A stretch of DNA of 64,000 bases from Lysobacter capsici (lineage in GTDB: Bacteria > Pseudomonadota > Gammaproteobacteria > Xanthomonadales > Xanthomonadaceae): positions 3,720,001-3,784,000 of the forward strand of contig NZ_CP094357.1 in assembly GCF_014779555.2 (NCBI RefSeq), written 5' to 3'. The position numbers and the translations under genes were made by a program. Under the pieces are notes generated by a model, which made no database searches, was not told where the DNA came from, and worked only from the letters and a program-made list of their open reading frames with translations. Below are positions 26,987 through 35,126 of this stretch, in pieces (the first letter of the stretch is position 1; each line of letters starts with the position of its first letter).

Positions 26987-27988
26987 CTAGATCAATGCAG
27001 CCATGATCGCCTTCTGCACATGCAGGCGGTTCTCGGCCTCGTCGATGGCGATGCACTGCGGCGAGTCCATCACGCCGTCGGTGGCCTTGACGTTGCGGCG
27101 CAGCGGCAGGCAGTGGCTGAACACGCCGTTGTTGGTCAGCGCCATCTTGGCTTCGTCGACGATGAAGTGCTGGTACTGGTCGCGGATCGGCTTTTCCGGG
27201 CCCCAGTTGCCGAAGTACGGCAACGCGCCCCAGCTCTTGGCGTAGACCACGTCGGCGCCGGCGTAGGCGCTTGCGATGTCGTGGCTGACCTTGAGCGAAC
27301 CGCCGCTCTCGGCGACGTTCTGCTCGGCCCAGCCCATGTAGCGCTCATCGAGGATGTACTCGGGCGTCGGGCACAGCAGGGTCACGTCCATTCCCAACCG
27401 CGTGGCGATGGTCAGCGCCGAATTGGCGACCGCGGTGTTGAGCGGCTTGGGGTGATAGGTCCAGGTCAGCACGTACTTCTTGCCGCGCAGGTCGGAGGTG
27501 CCGAAGTGCTCCTGCAGGGCCAGCGCATGCGCCAGTTCCTGACATGGATGGGTGATGGTCTCCATGTTGATGACCGGCACCGGCGAGTACTTGGCGAAGC
27601 TGGCGAGCACCTTGTCCTGGCGGTCGTTGGCCCAGTCGACGAACTTCGGGAACGCGCGCACGCCGATCAGGTCGACATAGCGGCCGAGCACCCGCGCCAC
27701 TTCGGCGATGTGCTCCTCGGTGTCGCCGTCCATCACCGTGCCCAGGTCGAACTCGATCGGCCACGCGTCCTTGCCCGGCTGCAACACCACCGCATGCCCG
27801 CCGAGCTGGAACGCGCCCAGTTCGAAACTGGTGCGGGTGCGCATCGAAGGGTTGAAGAACACCAGCGCGATCGACTTGCCCTTGAGCTGGTCGCCGAGCT
27901 TGCTGCGCTTGAACACGGCGGCCTGCGCCAGCAGCGCGTCGAGGTCGGCGCGCGACCAGTCTTGGGTGTTGAGGAAGTGTTTGGTCAT
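26987..27988 (-). CDS. argF: N-acetylornithine carbamoyltransferase (AOTCase)
   Basis: The 333-residue enzyme transfers carbamoyl to N-acetylornithine, giving N-acetylcitrulline. The carbamoyl-phosphate motif is SMRTRTSFE (48-56, in place of STRTR of ordinary ornithine enzymes), followed by HPCQELAHALALQEHFG, TWTYHPKPL and HCLPLRRNVKATD. These variants match the Xanthomonas AOTCase (also called argF'), which cannot use free ornithine. It is the first gene of the leftward run. The 5' leader consists of a GGGAATC-type repeat that comes within 5 nt of the ATG; no SD is visible. Confidence 0.94.
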   Translation of the reverse strand: MTKHFLNTQDWSRADLDALLAQAAVFKRSKLGDQLKGKSIALVFFNPSMRTRTSFELGAFQLGGHAVVLQPGKDAWPIEFDLGTVMDGDTEEHIAEVARVLGRYVDLIGVRAFPKFVDWANDRQDKVLASFAKYSPVPVINMETITHPCQELAHALALQEHFGTSDLRGKKYVLTWTYHPKPLNTAVANSALTIATRLGMDVTLLCPTPEYILDERYMGWAEQNVAESGGSLKVSHDIASAYAGADVVYAKSWGALPYFGNWGPEKPIRDQYQHFIVDEAKMALTNNGVFSHCLPLRRNVKATDGVMDSPQCIAIDEAENRLHVQKAIMAALI

Positions 27989-27992
27989 TTTT

Positions 27993-28133
27993 CGGGAGTC
28001 GGGAATGGGGAATCGGGAATGGGAAAATCAACAGCGGGGCAGCGGACAGCGGCGTTGGCTTGGAAGTCGCGAGAGGAAGTGGGTTACGTCGATCCTGCCC
28101 TGACGATTCCCGACTCCCCATTCCCGATTCCCG
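27993..28133. repeat. Inverted pair of GGGAATC heptad repeats at the argF' leader
   Basis: The left array 27993-28023 (CGGGAGTCGGGAATGGGGAA and onward) and the right array 28105-28133 are inverted copies, matching over 28 bp with about 2 mismatches across an 81-nt spacer. The same heptad family occurs at 49648-49720, 54571-54609 and 57893-58000. Confidence 0.8.
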
Positions 28134-28146
28134 TGGCGAAAAACAA

Positions 28147-28173
28147 AAAAGCCCAGCGCTAGGCTGGGCTTTT
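28147..28173. terminator. Bidirectional intrinsic terminator
   Basis: AAAAGCCCAGC (28147-28157) and GCTGGGCTTTT (28163-28173) form a perfect 11-bp stem with a 5-nt loop. Leftward the stem is followed by TTGTTT. It separates the leftward gene at 28410-28883 from the arginine operon. Confidence 0.85.
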
Positions 28174-28409
28174 CGTGTGTGCGGCTTGTTACACGAACGA
28201 CGGCGCGGGCCGTCACCCAGCGGATTGGCAGGGCAACGGTCGACGAGCACGCGAGGTCATTCCCGCCGCCATGTAGGCAGAGGTCAGCACGTCGGCGTCG
28301 GCGTAGTTCGGGTTCATGAGGCCGCGAATGCTCGCATGGGCGGGGGCACGGCGCAAGCCGCAAAATCGGGAAACGCGACCTGGGCCGGGGGCCGGATGCG
28401 GCCGCGAGC

Positions 28410-28883
28410 TCAACGCGAGGTGCTGATCGGGGTGATCACCGGGGTCACCGCGACCCGGACCTTGAGCTTGTTGCCCGGGTCCTCGGGCAGGCGCGAGCGG
28501 AACCGGCTGCCCTTGTAGACGTAGTCCACGTCGTAAGCGATCGGGCGGCGGAATTCGCGCTCCACCGGCACCGGCTTGCAGTTTTCGCCGGTGCTGGGCT
28601 TGGGGTCGCGTTCGCGGCCCAGGGCCTCGCGGACCGCCCCGACCACCCGCGACAGCCGCGAATCGGACTTGTCGGCCGGCTCGGGCTCGCACTGCTGCTC
28701 GACCGTGGTCGCGCGCAGGGTCTGGTAGATCGGGGTCACCCGCAGCACCTGGGCGTAATCGAACCGCACGTTCTCGGCCTGCAGCACGGTGGTGTGCGGC
28801 TGCGCCGCCACGGGCACCGTCCACAGCGAGGCCGCGGCGCTGACCAGCACCAGGATCGAGACCTGCAGGACGGTTCGGTTCAT
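28410..28883 (-). CDS. Secreted UmoD/SlyB-related protein lacking the glycine zipper
   Basis: The 157-residue protein has a signal peptide (ending VAAQP) and the segments FDYAQVLRVTPIYQTLRATTVEQQCE and IAYDVDYVYKGSRFRSRLPEDPGNKLKVRVAVTPV. These frame regions are typical of envelope proteins annotated 'glycine zipper 2TM domain' in Xanthomonads. In those proteins a Gly-rich two-helix membrane segment lies between them; here it is replaced by a charged stretch (about residues 75-105). It is probably a periplasmic or membrane-attached stress protein. Function is unknown. Single gene, terminated by 28147-28173. Confidence 0.75.
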   Translation of the reverse strand: MNRTVLQVSILVLVSAAASLWTVPVAAQPHTTVLQAENVRFDYAQVLRVTPIYQTLRATTVEQQCEPEPADKSDSRLSRVVGAVREALGRERDPKPSTGENCKPVPVEREFRRPIAYDVDYVYKGSRFRSRLPEDPGNKLKVRVAVTPVITPISTSR

Positions 28884-29196
28884 CGGGCTCGCGGAGTGGA
28901 TTCGTGAATAAAGTGTAAGAGCAGTGTCCGCTAATGGCCTGAATCCCGCCTTTAGGCCCCGTCCGTCCGGGCCTTGCAAGCACCCCGATCGTGCGTGATT
29001 GCGACCGCGCGCTCGGCTTTCGCGCGCGCTTGCGCGGTTTCGGCCGGCCGCGACCGGGGCCTTGATCGGACGTCGGGCGTTGCCGGCCATGGCGAATCGG
29101 CCGCCGCGTTGCGCCGATCGGCCGTCGTGGCCGCGCGATCGCGCACGCGGGCCCGCGCGGCCCGCTAGAATGAACCCGACCCCAAGCCGCCTATCC
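28884..29196. other. Divergent promoter region
   Basis: 313 bp between the leftward envelope-protein gene and rightward cysS. It should contain both promoters; I see no clear operator, repeat or RNA gene. An upstream in-frame ATG for cysS at 29170 lacks an SD. Confidence 0.35.
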
Positions 29197-30570
29197 ATGA
29201 GCCTGCATCTCTATAACAGCCTGTCGCGACAGGTCGAAGCCTTCGTCCCGCTGGATCCGGCACGCCCGACGATGTATGTCTGCGGCCCCACGGTCTACAA
29301 CTACGTGCATATCGGCAACGCGCGCGGTCCGGTGGTGTTCGGCGTGCTCGCCGACCTGCTGCGGCGACGCTATGGCGCCCTGGCCTACGCGCGCAACATC
29401 ACCGACGTGGACGACAAGATCAATGCCGCGGCCGCCGAACAGGGTGTGCCGATCGCGGCGATCACCGACCGCTTCGCCGCCGCCTACCGCGAGGACATGG
29501 CGGCGCTCGGCGTGCGCGCGCCCGACCTGGAACCGACCGCGACCGGCCATATCGGCCAGATCGTGGAGATGATCGAGCGTTTGATCGACAGCGGTCACGC
29601 CTACGAAGCCGCCAACCACGTCCTGTTTTCGATCGGCAGCTATGCCGACTACGGCAAGCTCTCGCGCCGCGACATCGACGACATGCGCGCCGGCGCGCGG
29701 GTCGAGGTCGCGCCGTACAAGCGCGATCCGGGCGACTTCGTGTTGTGGAAACCCTCCACCGGCGACCTGCCGGGCTGGGATTCGCCGTGGGGCAGCGGCC
29801 GCCCGGGCTGGCACATCGAGTGCTCGGCGATGGCCGCCGCGCACCTGGGCGAGACCATCGACATCCACGCCGGCGGCGTCGACCTGCAGTTCCCGCACCA
29901 CGAGAACGAGATCGCGCAGAGCGAATGCGCGCACGGCGGCAAGGTGTTCGCGCGCTGGTGGCTGCACAACGGCATGCTCAACTTCGACGGCGGCAAGATG
30001 TCGAAGTCGGTCGGCAATATCCAGAAAGTCCACGACCTGGTCGCCGAGCATTCGCCCGAAGCACTGCGCTATGCCCTGCTCTCGGCGCATTACCGGCAAC
30101 CGCTGGAGTGGTCGGACGGGTTGATCGAGCAGAGCAAGCGCACGCTGGAACGGCTGTACGGCACGCTGCGCGATCTGGCGGGCGTGGATGCGGGCGCGAT
30201 CGCGATCCCCGACAGCGTCGAGGCCGCGCTCGAGGACGACCTCAATACCCCGCGCGCGTTGGCCGAATTGGCGCGCATCGCCGGCGAAGCGCGCAAGGCG
30301 ACCGATCCGGCCGAACAGGCGCGGCTCAAGAACGAATTGCTCGGCGCCGGCCTGGCCCTGGGCCTGTTGCAGCAAGACCCCGCCGCCTGGTTCGCCGGCG
30401 CCAGCGAAGACGGCGACGACGCCCGTATCCAGGCCCTGGTCGACGAACGCAACCAAGCCAAGAAAGACCGCGACTTCGCCCGCGCCGACGCGATCCGCCA
30501 GCAGCTCGCCGACGAAGGCATCCTGCTGGAAGACACGCCGGCCGGCGTGCGCTGGAAGCGTTCGCGATGA
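29197..30570 (+). CDS. cysS: Cysteinyl-tRNA synthetase
   Basis: CysRS charges tRNA-Cys. The 457-residue class I enzyme starts at 29197 ([11 protein letters not shown]). It shows the Zn-ligand Cys29 in [19 protein letters not shown], the HIGN motif at 38-41, [28 protein letters not shown] and KMSKSVGN. The C-terminal DALR and tail region is present, and the length agrees with E. coli CysS (461). It overlaps sufE by ATGA, and sufE overlaps the next gene, making a three-gene unit. Confidence 0.97.
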   Translation: MSLHLYNSLSRQVEAFVPLDPARPTMYVCGPTVYNYVHIGNARGPVVFGVLADLLRRRYGALAYARNITDVDDKINAAAAEQGVPIAAITDRFAAAYREDMAALGVRAPDLEPTATGHIGQIVEMIERLIDSGHAYEAANHVLFSIGSYADYGKLSRRDIDDMRAGARVEVAPYKRDPGDFVLWKPSTGDLPGWDSPWGSGRPGWHIECSAMAAAHLGETIDIHAGGVDLQFPHHENEIAQSECAHGGKVFARWWLHNGMLNFDGGKMSKSVGNIQKVHDLVAEHSPEALRYALLSAHYRQPLEWSDGLIEQSKRTLERLYGTLRDLAGVDAGAIAIPDSVEAALEDDLNTPRALAELARIAGEARKATDPAEQARLKNELLGAGLALGLLQQDPAAWFAGASEDGDDARIQALVDERNQAKKDRDFARADAIRQQLADEGILLEDTPAGVRWKRSR

Positions 30571-31016
30571 GCGAGGTCACGATCACCTCGCCCTTCCCCA
30601 TCGAAGCCACCGCCGCGCAAGCGCAGGCCGCGATCCGCGAGGAATTCGCATTCTTCGGCGATTGGTCCGAGCGCTATCAGTACCTGATCGACCTCGGCCG
30701 CAAATTGCCCGACCTGCCCGCGCAGTGGAAGACCGAGGAGCATCGCCTGCTCGGCTGCCAGTCGATGGTGTGGATCGTGGTCGAAGGCGACGCCGAGCGG
30801 TTGACCTTTCACGCGATCAGCGATTCGGCCATCGTCTCGGGCCTGATCTATCTCGCGCTGCGGGTGTATTCGGGCCGCAGCGCGACCGAGATCGTCGCCA
30901 GCCCGGCCGACTACATCGCCGACATCGGCCTAGCCAAGCATCTGTCGCCGACCCGCAGCAACGGCCTGGCCGCGCTGCTCGCCTTCATCCGCGAGCAAGC
31001 GCAGCGCCGGCTGTGA
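30567..31016 (+). CDS. sufE: Cysteine desulfuration protein SufE
   Basis: SufE accepts persulfide sulfur from a cysteine desulfurase (SufS/CsdA) for Fe-S cluster assembly. The 149-residue protein has the conserved active-site loop [12 protein letters not shown] with Cys64 and the C-terminal [14 protein letters not shown]. The gene overlaps cysS by ATGA; no suf genes are nearby, so it is a stand-alone acceptor. The partner desulfurase (SufS or CsdA) cannot be assigned from sequence. Confidence 0.93.
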   Translation: MSEVTITSPFPIEATAAQAQAAIREEFAFFGDWSERYQYLIDLGRKLPDLPAQWKTEEHRLLGCQSMVWIVVEGDAERLTFHAISDSAIVSGLIYLALRVYSGRSATEIVASPADYIADIGLAKHLSPTRSNGLAALLAFIREQAQRRL

Positions 31017-32305
31017 GCGCCGACGCCTCCAACGACACCGACGGCGCGCCTGCCGCCAACCCGCCTCCGATCAGCGCCCTGCGCCTGCTGCGCAATCCCG
31101 GTTTCGCCGGGCTGCTGGTGTACCGGTTGCTGGCGATGCTGTCGTACCAGATCGTCGCGGTCACGGTCGGCTGGCACATCTACGAACTGACCCGCGACCC
31201 GTTCGCGCTGGGCCTGATCGGCCTGACCGAGGTCATTCCGTATTTCTGTTTCGCCCTGTTCGCCGGCTACGCGGTCGATCACCTGCCGCGGCGCAAGCTC
31301 GGCATGTTCGCCTGCAACGGCTTGCTGGTGACGACGCTGATGCTGGCCGGCGTCGCCAACGGCGTGCTGCCCACCGGAGGCTTCGGCTTCGACACCTTGA
31401 CCATCTACGTGGCCATCGCGGTCAACGGCGTGGTCCGCGCGTTCCTGTCGCCGGTGTACATGTCGCTGTTCGCGCGGGTGCTCAAGCGCGAGCATTTCGC
31501 GCGCGGCGCCGGGGTCAGCAGCGTGGTCATGCAGACCGGGCTGGTGCTGGGGCCGGCGATGGGCGGCGCGCTGATCGCCTGGGGCGGCAAGACCTCGGCC
31601 TATCTGGTCGCGGCCGGTTTCGCCCTGGCCGCGGCGATCGCGATTATCACCCTGCGGGTCAGCGAGCCGGCGCCGCAGGCCGAGCGCGCGCCGGTGTTCA
31701 AGAGCATCGGCGAAGGCCTGCGCTTCGTGTTCAACAATCAGGTCGTGCTCGGCGCGCAGGCGCTGGACATGTTCTCGGTCTTGTTCGGCGGCGCGGTGGC
31801 GCTGCTGCCGGCGTTCATCCACGACGTCCTGCATTACGGGCCCGAAGCGCTCGGCGTGCTGCGCGCGGCGCCGGCCGCGGGCGCGGTGCTGATGGGGCTG
31901 TGGCTGGCGCGACGGCCGCCGCAGAAGAACGCCGGCCGCCTGCTGCTGTACGCGGTGGCCGGGTTCGGCCTGTGCATCATCGGCTTCGCCCTGTCGCGCG
32001 ATTTCTGGCTGTCGGCGGCGATGCTGATGCTGTCGGGCATGTGCGACGGCGTGTCGGTGGTGCTGCGTTCGACCATCCTGCAACTGTCCACGCCCGACGA
32101 GATGCGCGGACGGGTGTCGTCGATCAACGGCATCTTCATCGGTTCGTCGAACGAGCTCGGCGCGTTCGAATCGGGCCTGGCGGCCAGGCTGATGGGACTG
32201 GTGCCGTCGGTGATCTTCGGCGGCTGCATGACCCTGGCCGTGGTCGGCGCGACCGCGAAGCTGGCGCCGAAGCTGCGGCGGCTGGATTTGCGCGATTTGC
32301 AGTAG
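31013..32305 (+). CDS. Major facilitator superfamily exporter (EntS-like)
   Basis: The 430-residue protein is read from the GTG at 31013, which overlaps the sufE stop (GTGA). Twelve hydrophobic segments span about residues 30-420. Features include the loop motif GYAVDHLPRRKLG between TM2 and TM3 (MFS motif A) and the second-half TPDEMRGRVSSINGIFIG. The pattern resembles the enterobactin exporter/MFS_3 group. The substrate is not evident; no siderophore genes are nearby. It ends the cysS-sufE unit. Confidence 0.88.
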   Translation: MSADASNDTDGAPAANPPPISALRLLRNPGFAGLLVYRLLAMLSYQIVAVTVGWHIYELTRDPFALGLIGLTEVIPYFCFALFAGYAVDHLPRRKLGMFACNGLLVTTLMLAGVANGVLPTGGFGFDTLTIYVAIAVNGVVRAFLSPVYMSLFARVLKREHFARGAGVSSVVMQTGLVLGPAMGGALIAWGGKTSAYLVAAGFALAAAIAIITLRVSEPAPQAERAPVFKSIGEGLRFVFNNQVVLGAQALDMFSVLFGGAVALLPAFIHDVLHYGPEALGVLRAAPAAGAVLMGLWLARRPPQKNAGRLLLYAVAGFGLCIIGFALSRDFWLSAAMLMLSGMCDGVSVVLRSTILQLSTPDEMRGRVSSINGIFIGSSNELGAFESGLAARLMGLVPSVIFGGCMTLAVVGATAKLAPKLRRLDLRDLQ

Positions 32306-32430
32306 CGGTGCGGGCCGCGGCTTGATCTAAGCCCTCGGGTGATCGTTCCGCGCCGATCCACGCGCAATCTTTAACTTGCCCACCATCTTCAACTCGCGCG
32401 AGCCGCGTCGCCCCAGCGGCGACCCGTGCC

Positions 32431-32772
32431 TCAGTCGCTGCGCAACCTGACGCGTTCACCATTCGACGCCTGCTTCGGCGCGACCGGTTTGCGCACGGCC
32501 GCGGCGACCGCGCCGATCAAGGCGAGCGCGGCGTTGAACGCGCCCGCGGCGAGCGCCACCAGGGCGTCGCCCTGAGTGTTGCCGAAGCTGCGTTCGAGCT
32601 GACTCGCCTGCCAGCACAGCATGCCGATCAGCGGCGAGGCGATCAGTCCGCTCAGCAGCACGAACATCGCCGCGCCGGCGAATCGGGTGTAGCCGCGCGA
32701 CAAGCGCCACAGGCCGAAGTTCAGGCCGATCGCCAGTATCGGCATGGCTATGAGCAACAAGTCTTCATCCAT
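32431..32772 (-). CDS. Small membrane protein next to an Imm30-like gene
   Basis: The 113-residue protein starts at 32772 and has three hydrophobic segments (about 4-24, 35-57 and 78-98) with a basic C-terminal tail. I do not recognise a family. It overlaps the upstream Imm30-like gene by 8 bp, so they are co-transcribed and probably translationally coupled. A membrane companion to an immunity gene could be a second immunity factor, but nothing in the sequence proves this. Confidence 0.75.
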   Translation of the reverse strand: MDEDLLLIAMPILAIGLNFGLWRLSRGYTRFAGAAMFVLLSGLIASPLIGMLCWQASQLERSFGNTQGDALVALAAGAFNAALALIGAVAAAVRKPVAPKQASNGERVRLRSD

Positions 32773-33256
32773 TGAAGGGTCGTCGTTCCGAAGTGGAGGG
32801 CGGCATGGCCTGGAGCCGTTCGATGCCGATCCGACACCGTAGCGCAAAGTCCGGATCGGCGGCTATCCGGCGCAGTATCGCGATCTCCTGCTCGCGGATC
32901 GCGGGATGAAGCGATGCGAACGAGGCCAGGAAGCGGTCGAAGTGCGGCGGCGAGTTCAATATCCGGGTGTGCAGCAGCTCGCACCACTCCCGCGCCCGCG
33001 TCTGCAGCTCGGCCAGATGGCTTGCGAGTGCGCGAAAATACGCTTCGTCGGAAAAACGCTCGACGGCATGGACCACGCCGAAAACGACCTCGTGGAAGTC
33101 GCAATCGTCGTCCAGCCGCATCAGCAACGCCGGGATCAGCGCTTCGTCGCGCGACTGGCAGACTTCGGCCAGCAGTTCGTCGAACCGCGCGACGTTGGCC
33201 TCGTCGATAAGCCCGAACGCGTTCAGATCCTGGGCTATCTGGGCAGCGGTGCGCAT
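32765..33256 (-). CDS. Imm30-like immunity protein
   Basis: The 163-residue cytoplasmic protein is helical, with the segment DCDFHEVVFGVVHAVERFS in the middle. An acidic residue followed by E-V-x-F-G-x-x-H-x-x-E is the core pattern I associate with the Imm30 family, which protects against polymorphic (CDI/T6SS-type) toxins. No toxin gene is next to it: the upstream neighbour is dksA and the downstream one a small membrane protein. It is therefore probably an orphan or acquired immunity gene. Family assignment is from memory and moderate. Confidence 0.65.
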   Translation of the reverse strand: MRTAAQIAQDLNAFGLIDEANVARFDELLAEVCQSRDEALIPALLMRLDDDCDFHEVVFGVVHAVERFSDEAYFRALASHLAELQTRAREWCELLHTRILNSPPHFDRFLASFASLHPAIREQEIAILRRIAADPDFALRCRIGIERLQAMPPSTSERRPFNG

Positions 33257-33338
33257 CCTGGTGTCCAGCTTCGAGCCCTCGGCGAACCCGCCAGCGCGAA
33301 GGATATCGATCGCGGGCCGGCTTTTGGATCGGACGAAA

Positions 33339-33370
33339 GCAAAAAGCCCCGCTCACGCGAGGCTTTTTGC
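33339..33370. terminator. Intrinsic terminator downstream of dksA
   Basis: GCAAAAAGCC (33339-33348) pairs with GGCTTTTTGC (33361-33370), with an inner CGC/GCG pairing. Both strands have T-runs, so it can act in both directions. It lies 26 bp beyond the dksA stop. Confidence 0.85.
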
Positions 33371-33395
33371 TGGATCGGGTCGGTCGAGGCGGGCC

Positions 33396-34493
33396 TCAGT
33401 CGCCCATCTGCTTCTGCAAATGCTCCCAACGCTCCTGCGCGTCGATGGTGCGTTCGGCGGTCAGGCGCGCTTCCAGGCGCTCCAGGCCGATTTCTTCGCC
33501 GGTGTCGACGCAGAAACCGTAATCGCCCGAATCCACCCGCTTGAGCGTGCTGTCGATCTTGCTGATCAGCTTGCGATAGCGGTCGCGGGTACGCAGTTCG
33601 AGCGAGTTCTCCGTCTCACGCGTCGCGCGTTCGGCTTCGTCGCCGACGTCGCGCACTTCGTCCTTGAGGTTCTCGATGGTCTGCTTGGATTCCTCGACCA
33701 GGTCGGTACGCCATTGCAGCAGGCGTTGACGGAAGTACTCGAGCTGCAACGGGCTCATGTACTCCTCGTCGGAGGCCGGCTTGTAACCGTCCGGCACGAT
33801 CGGACGACCGGTTGCGGGATCGTTCTTGTAGGCCACGACCTTGACCTTGGTCTTGGGCGCGGGCGTCTGCTGGGTCTTGGCCGTAATGGCCACGGCGACC
33901 TTGCCGGCCGGGCGCGTGGCCGGGGCGGGGGTCGTTGTCGCGGGCTTGGCCGCGGGTGTCTTGCTGGATACTGGTTGGGTCACTGTGTTCTTGCTTTGGT
34001 CGGAGATGATGCTGTCGGCCGGTCCCGCGGAAGCCGCCTTGGCGGGCTTGGTCGGGGCGGGCTGTTTGTCGGCAGGCTTGGCTGCGGGCTTCACAGCTTC
34101 GGGCTTTTTCACTTCAACTTTTTTAAGCTCGGGCTTCTTTGTTCCGCTGGCCTTGCTCGCCGTGGGTTTGTTCGCCGCCGCCGGCTTGGACGGCGCGGGC
34201 GCCGCCTTCTTCGCCGCGGGCGCCACTGGCTTCTTCGCCGCGGGCGCCGCCGCCGGTTTCTTCACCGCGGCCGCCTTGGCGGGCGCCGGGGTGACTTTCT
34301 TCGCCGCCGCCTTGCTCGCCGTGGCCTTGCTGGCCGGGGCCGGCTTGGCCGCCGCCTTCTTCGCCACCGGCTTGGTGGAGACGGCCTTCTTCGGCGCGGG
34401 CTTGGCCGCGGGCGTGGCCGCCTTCTTCGCAGCCGGCTTGGCGGTCTTCTTGGCGGCCTTGGCGGCCTTCTTCGCAGGTTTTTTCACTGCCAC
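33396..34493 (-). CDS. dksA: DksA-family RNA polymerase factor with histone-like tail and no zinc finger
   Basis: DksA binds the RNA polymerase secondary channel and works with ppGpp. The 365-residue protein is more than twice E. coli DksA (151). Residues 1 to about 235 are a Lys/Ala/Pro repeat tail like histone H1 (PAAKKAA, KPAAAPAAKK). The DksA core covers about 245-365 with the coiled coil and SLELRTRDRYRKLI. Of the four zinc cysteines only Cys328 remains: CVDT (328-331) and TIDA (349-352) replace CxxC and CxxC. At the coiled-coil tip E288-R-A290 stands where E. coli has D74-R-A76. Long-tailed DksA is known in Xanthomonadaceae, and zinc-less DksA2 exists in Pseudomonas. Confidence 0.92.
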   Translation of the reverse strand: MAVKKPAKKAAKAAKKTAKPAAKKAATPAAKPAPKKAVSTKPVAKKAAAKPAPASKATASKAAAKKVTPAPAKAAAVKKPAAAPAAKKPVAPAAKKAAPAPSKPAAANKPTASKASGTKKPELKKVEVKKPEAVKPAAKPADKQPAPTKPAKAASAGPADSIISDQSKNTVTQPVSSKTPAAKPATTTPAPATRPAGKVAVAITAKTQQTPAPKTKVKVVAYKNDPATGRPIVPDGYKPASDEEYMSPLQLEYFRQRLLQWRTDLVEESKQTIENLKDEVRDVGDEAERATRETENSLELRTRDRYRKLISKIDSTLKRVDSGDYGFCVDTGEEIGLERLEARLTAERTIDAQERWEHLQKQMGD

Positions 34494-34850
34494 GAGCGGC
34501 TTGTCCTTCTATTCCCTGAGGGCGCCTCCGGATGCGATCCGGAAGCATCGCGGGTCAAGCATGACCCACCCGGCCATCAAATGCACATGCGTTCGATGAC
34601 CGCAAGTGAAATCCGGCCGATCGCCGGTTTTCGCCCGGTCCGCGCAGCACGGCAGCTTGGCTTCCAAGCCGCTGCGGACCTTCGTCTTGCACTTGCCTTG
34701 TTTGGGGAAAGCGCGCTGTTATACCCTGCTGCGACACCTGCGGCAACCACACCGACAACCGGCCGATCGCGGCGTAAAATAGCGGCTGCAACGGGGCTTG
34801 CGACATCGAGTCCCCGCACCCGTCACTACCGATGCCGGCATTAAGGAAAC
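34494..34850. other. Divergent promoter region of dksA and yidD
   Basis: 357 bp between two divergent genes. A TAAAAT-like -10 candidate near 34776 faces yidD, and TTATAC lies near 34719. No RNA gene or operator could be assigned. Confidence 0.35.
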
Positions 34851-35126
34851 GTGATCGACCGCCTGCTCATCGCCCTGCTTCGCGGCTACAAACGCTGGAT
34901 CAGCCCGCTGCTCGGCCAACGTTGCCGCTTCCATCCGAGCTGTTCGGCTTATTCGATGGAGGCGATCGGGCGCTTTGGCGCGCTCAAGGGCAGCTGGCTC
35001 ACGCTCAAGCGCCTGGGACGCTGTCATCCTCTGCATCCGGGCGGCTTCGATCCGGTGCCGCCGCTCGATCCATCCGCCGATCCGCCCTCCTCCGAGCCTG
35101 GAAACCACTCATGTCATCGACACTGA
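34851..35126 (+). CDS. yidD: Membrane protein insertion efficiency factor YidD
   Basis: The 91-residue protein begins with GTG at 34851 behind AAGGAAAC. It has the family signature: [32 protein letters not shown], then [14 protein letters not shown]. YidD helps YidC-dependent insertion at the inner membrane. It is normally encoded between rnpA and yidC. Here it stands alone and overlaps dihydroorotase by 16 bp, so it is not in the usual locus. Confidence 0.92.
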   Translation: MIDRLLIALLRGYKRWISPLLGQRCRFHPSCSAYSMEAIGRFGALKGSWLTLKRLGRCHPLHPGGFDPVPPLDPSADPPSSEPGNHSCHRH

